Origin: Pseudomonadota bacterium
Lineage (GTDB): Bacteria > Pseudomonadota > Alphaproteobacteria > Reyranellales > Reyranellaceae
Length of the DNA stretch: 7,197 nucleotides
Reading direction: 5' to 3'
Assembly: GCA_023436825.1 (NCBI GenBank)
Contig: JAEZHS010000319.1
Location: forward strand, 1 to 7,197
Positions 7,158 through 7,197 of the stretch are shown here, one piece after another (position 1 is the stretch's first letter; each line of letters starts with the position of its first letter). The position numbers and the translations under genes were made by a program. The notes beneath the pieces are model-generated. The model saw nothing but the letters and a program-made list of their open reading frames with translations. It was not told where the DNA came from and ran no database searches.

Positions 7158-7180
7158 CCTCCCCAGCGAAGCGGGGGAGG
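7158..7180. repeat. Palindrome of the CTCCCC...GGGGAG type upstream of the ABC operon
   Basis: CCTCCCC (7158-7164) pairs with GGGGAGG (7174-7180). After one A/G mismatch, an inner GC/GC pair closes a GAA loop. Similar CCTCCCC-GCGAAGC-GGGGAGG palindromes are, as I recall, scattered in many copies between genes of alphaproteobacteria. Only one copy is in this window, so the dispersed nature is inferred. It lies 16 bases before the GTG of the ATPase gene, and its arm supplies the only Shine-Dalgarno-like bases there. Confidence 0.6.
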
Positions 7181-7184
7181 TGTC

Positions 7185-7197
7185 GGCGTCTTACGCC
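7185..7197. repeat. Second short hairpin at the right edge
   Basis: GGCGT (7185-7189) and ACGCC (7193-7197) form a perfect 5-bp stem with a CTT loop, 4 bases after the larger palindrome. The stem reaches the last base of the window and may continue beyond it. With the larger palindrome it could form a two-stem repeat unit. Confidence 0.4.

Overview
The window is a high-GC bacterial chromosome segment, most likely from an alphaproteobacterium of the Rhizobiales/Rhodospirillales kind. This rests on the strong G/C preference at third codon positions, the alpha-type MutS N-terminus, a malic enzyme next to mutS (an arrangement I recall from rhizobia), and a CTCCCC-type palindrome of the sort scattered between alphaproteobacterial genes. 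The assignment is inference; there is no rRNA or other decisive marker.

Left part (1-3379): the first 38 codons of an NADP-type malic enzyme run off the left edge on the minus strand. Behind it, on the same strand, is a small soluble protein resembling the DUF7832 family. Divergent from both is a complete mutS, encoding the mismatch-recognition ATPase. The short gap between the small gene and mutS holds a perfect G/C hairpin and presumably the control region for both.

Middle part (3369-4440): two minus-strand genes for membrane proteins of unknown function form a tight pair. The upstream protein has about five or six membrane segments and the downstream one has two. They are 7 bases apart, and a hairpin there carries the stop codon of the first gene in its loop and ends one base before the start codon of the second. 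The second gene overlaps the 3' end of mutS tail to tail by 11 bases.

Right part (4663-7197): a two-gene minus-strand operon encodes a carbohydrate-type ABC importer (CUT2 / ribose-galactose-xylose class): a two-domain ATPase followed by its permease, joined by a one-base stop/start overlap. No substrate-binding protein is visible, so the substrate is unknown; that gene probably lies beyond the right edge. Tandem palindromes sit directly upstream of the ATPase start.

Most of the window is ordinary housekeeping and transport. I found no CRISPR array, transposon, tRNA, rRNA, defence system or evident new system. The points that merit a second look are the DUF7832-like gene, the hairpin-coupled membrane-protein pair and the palindromes.
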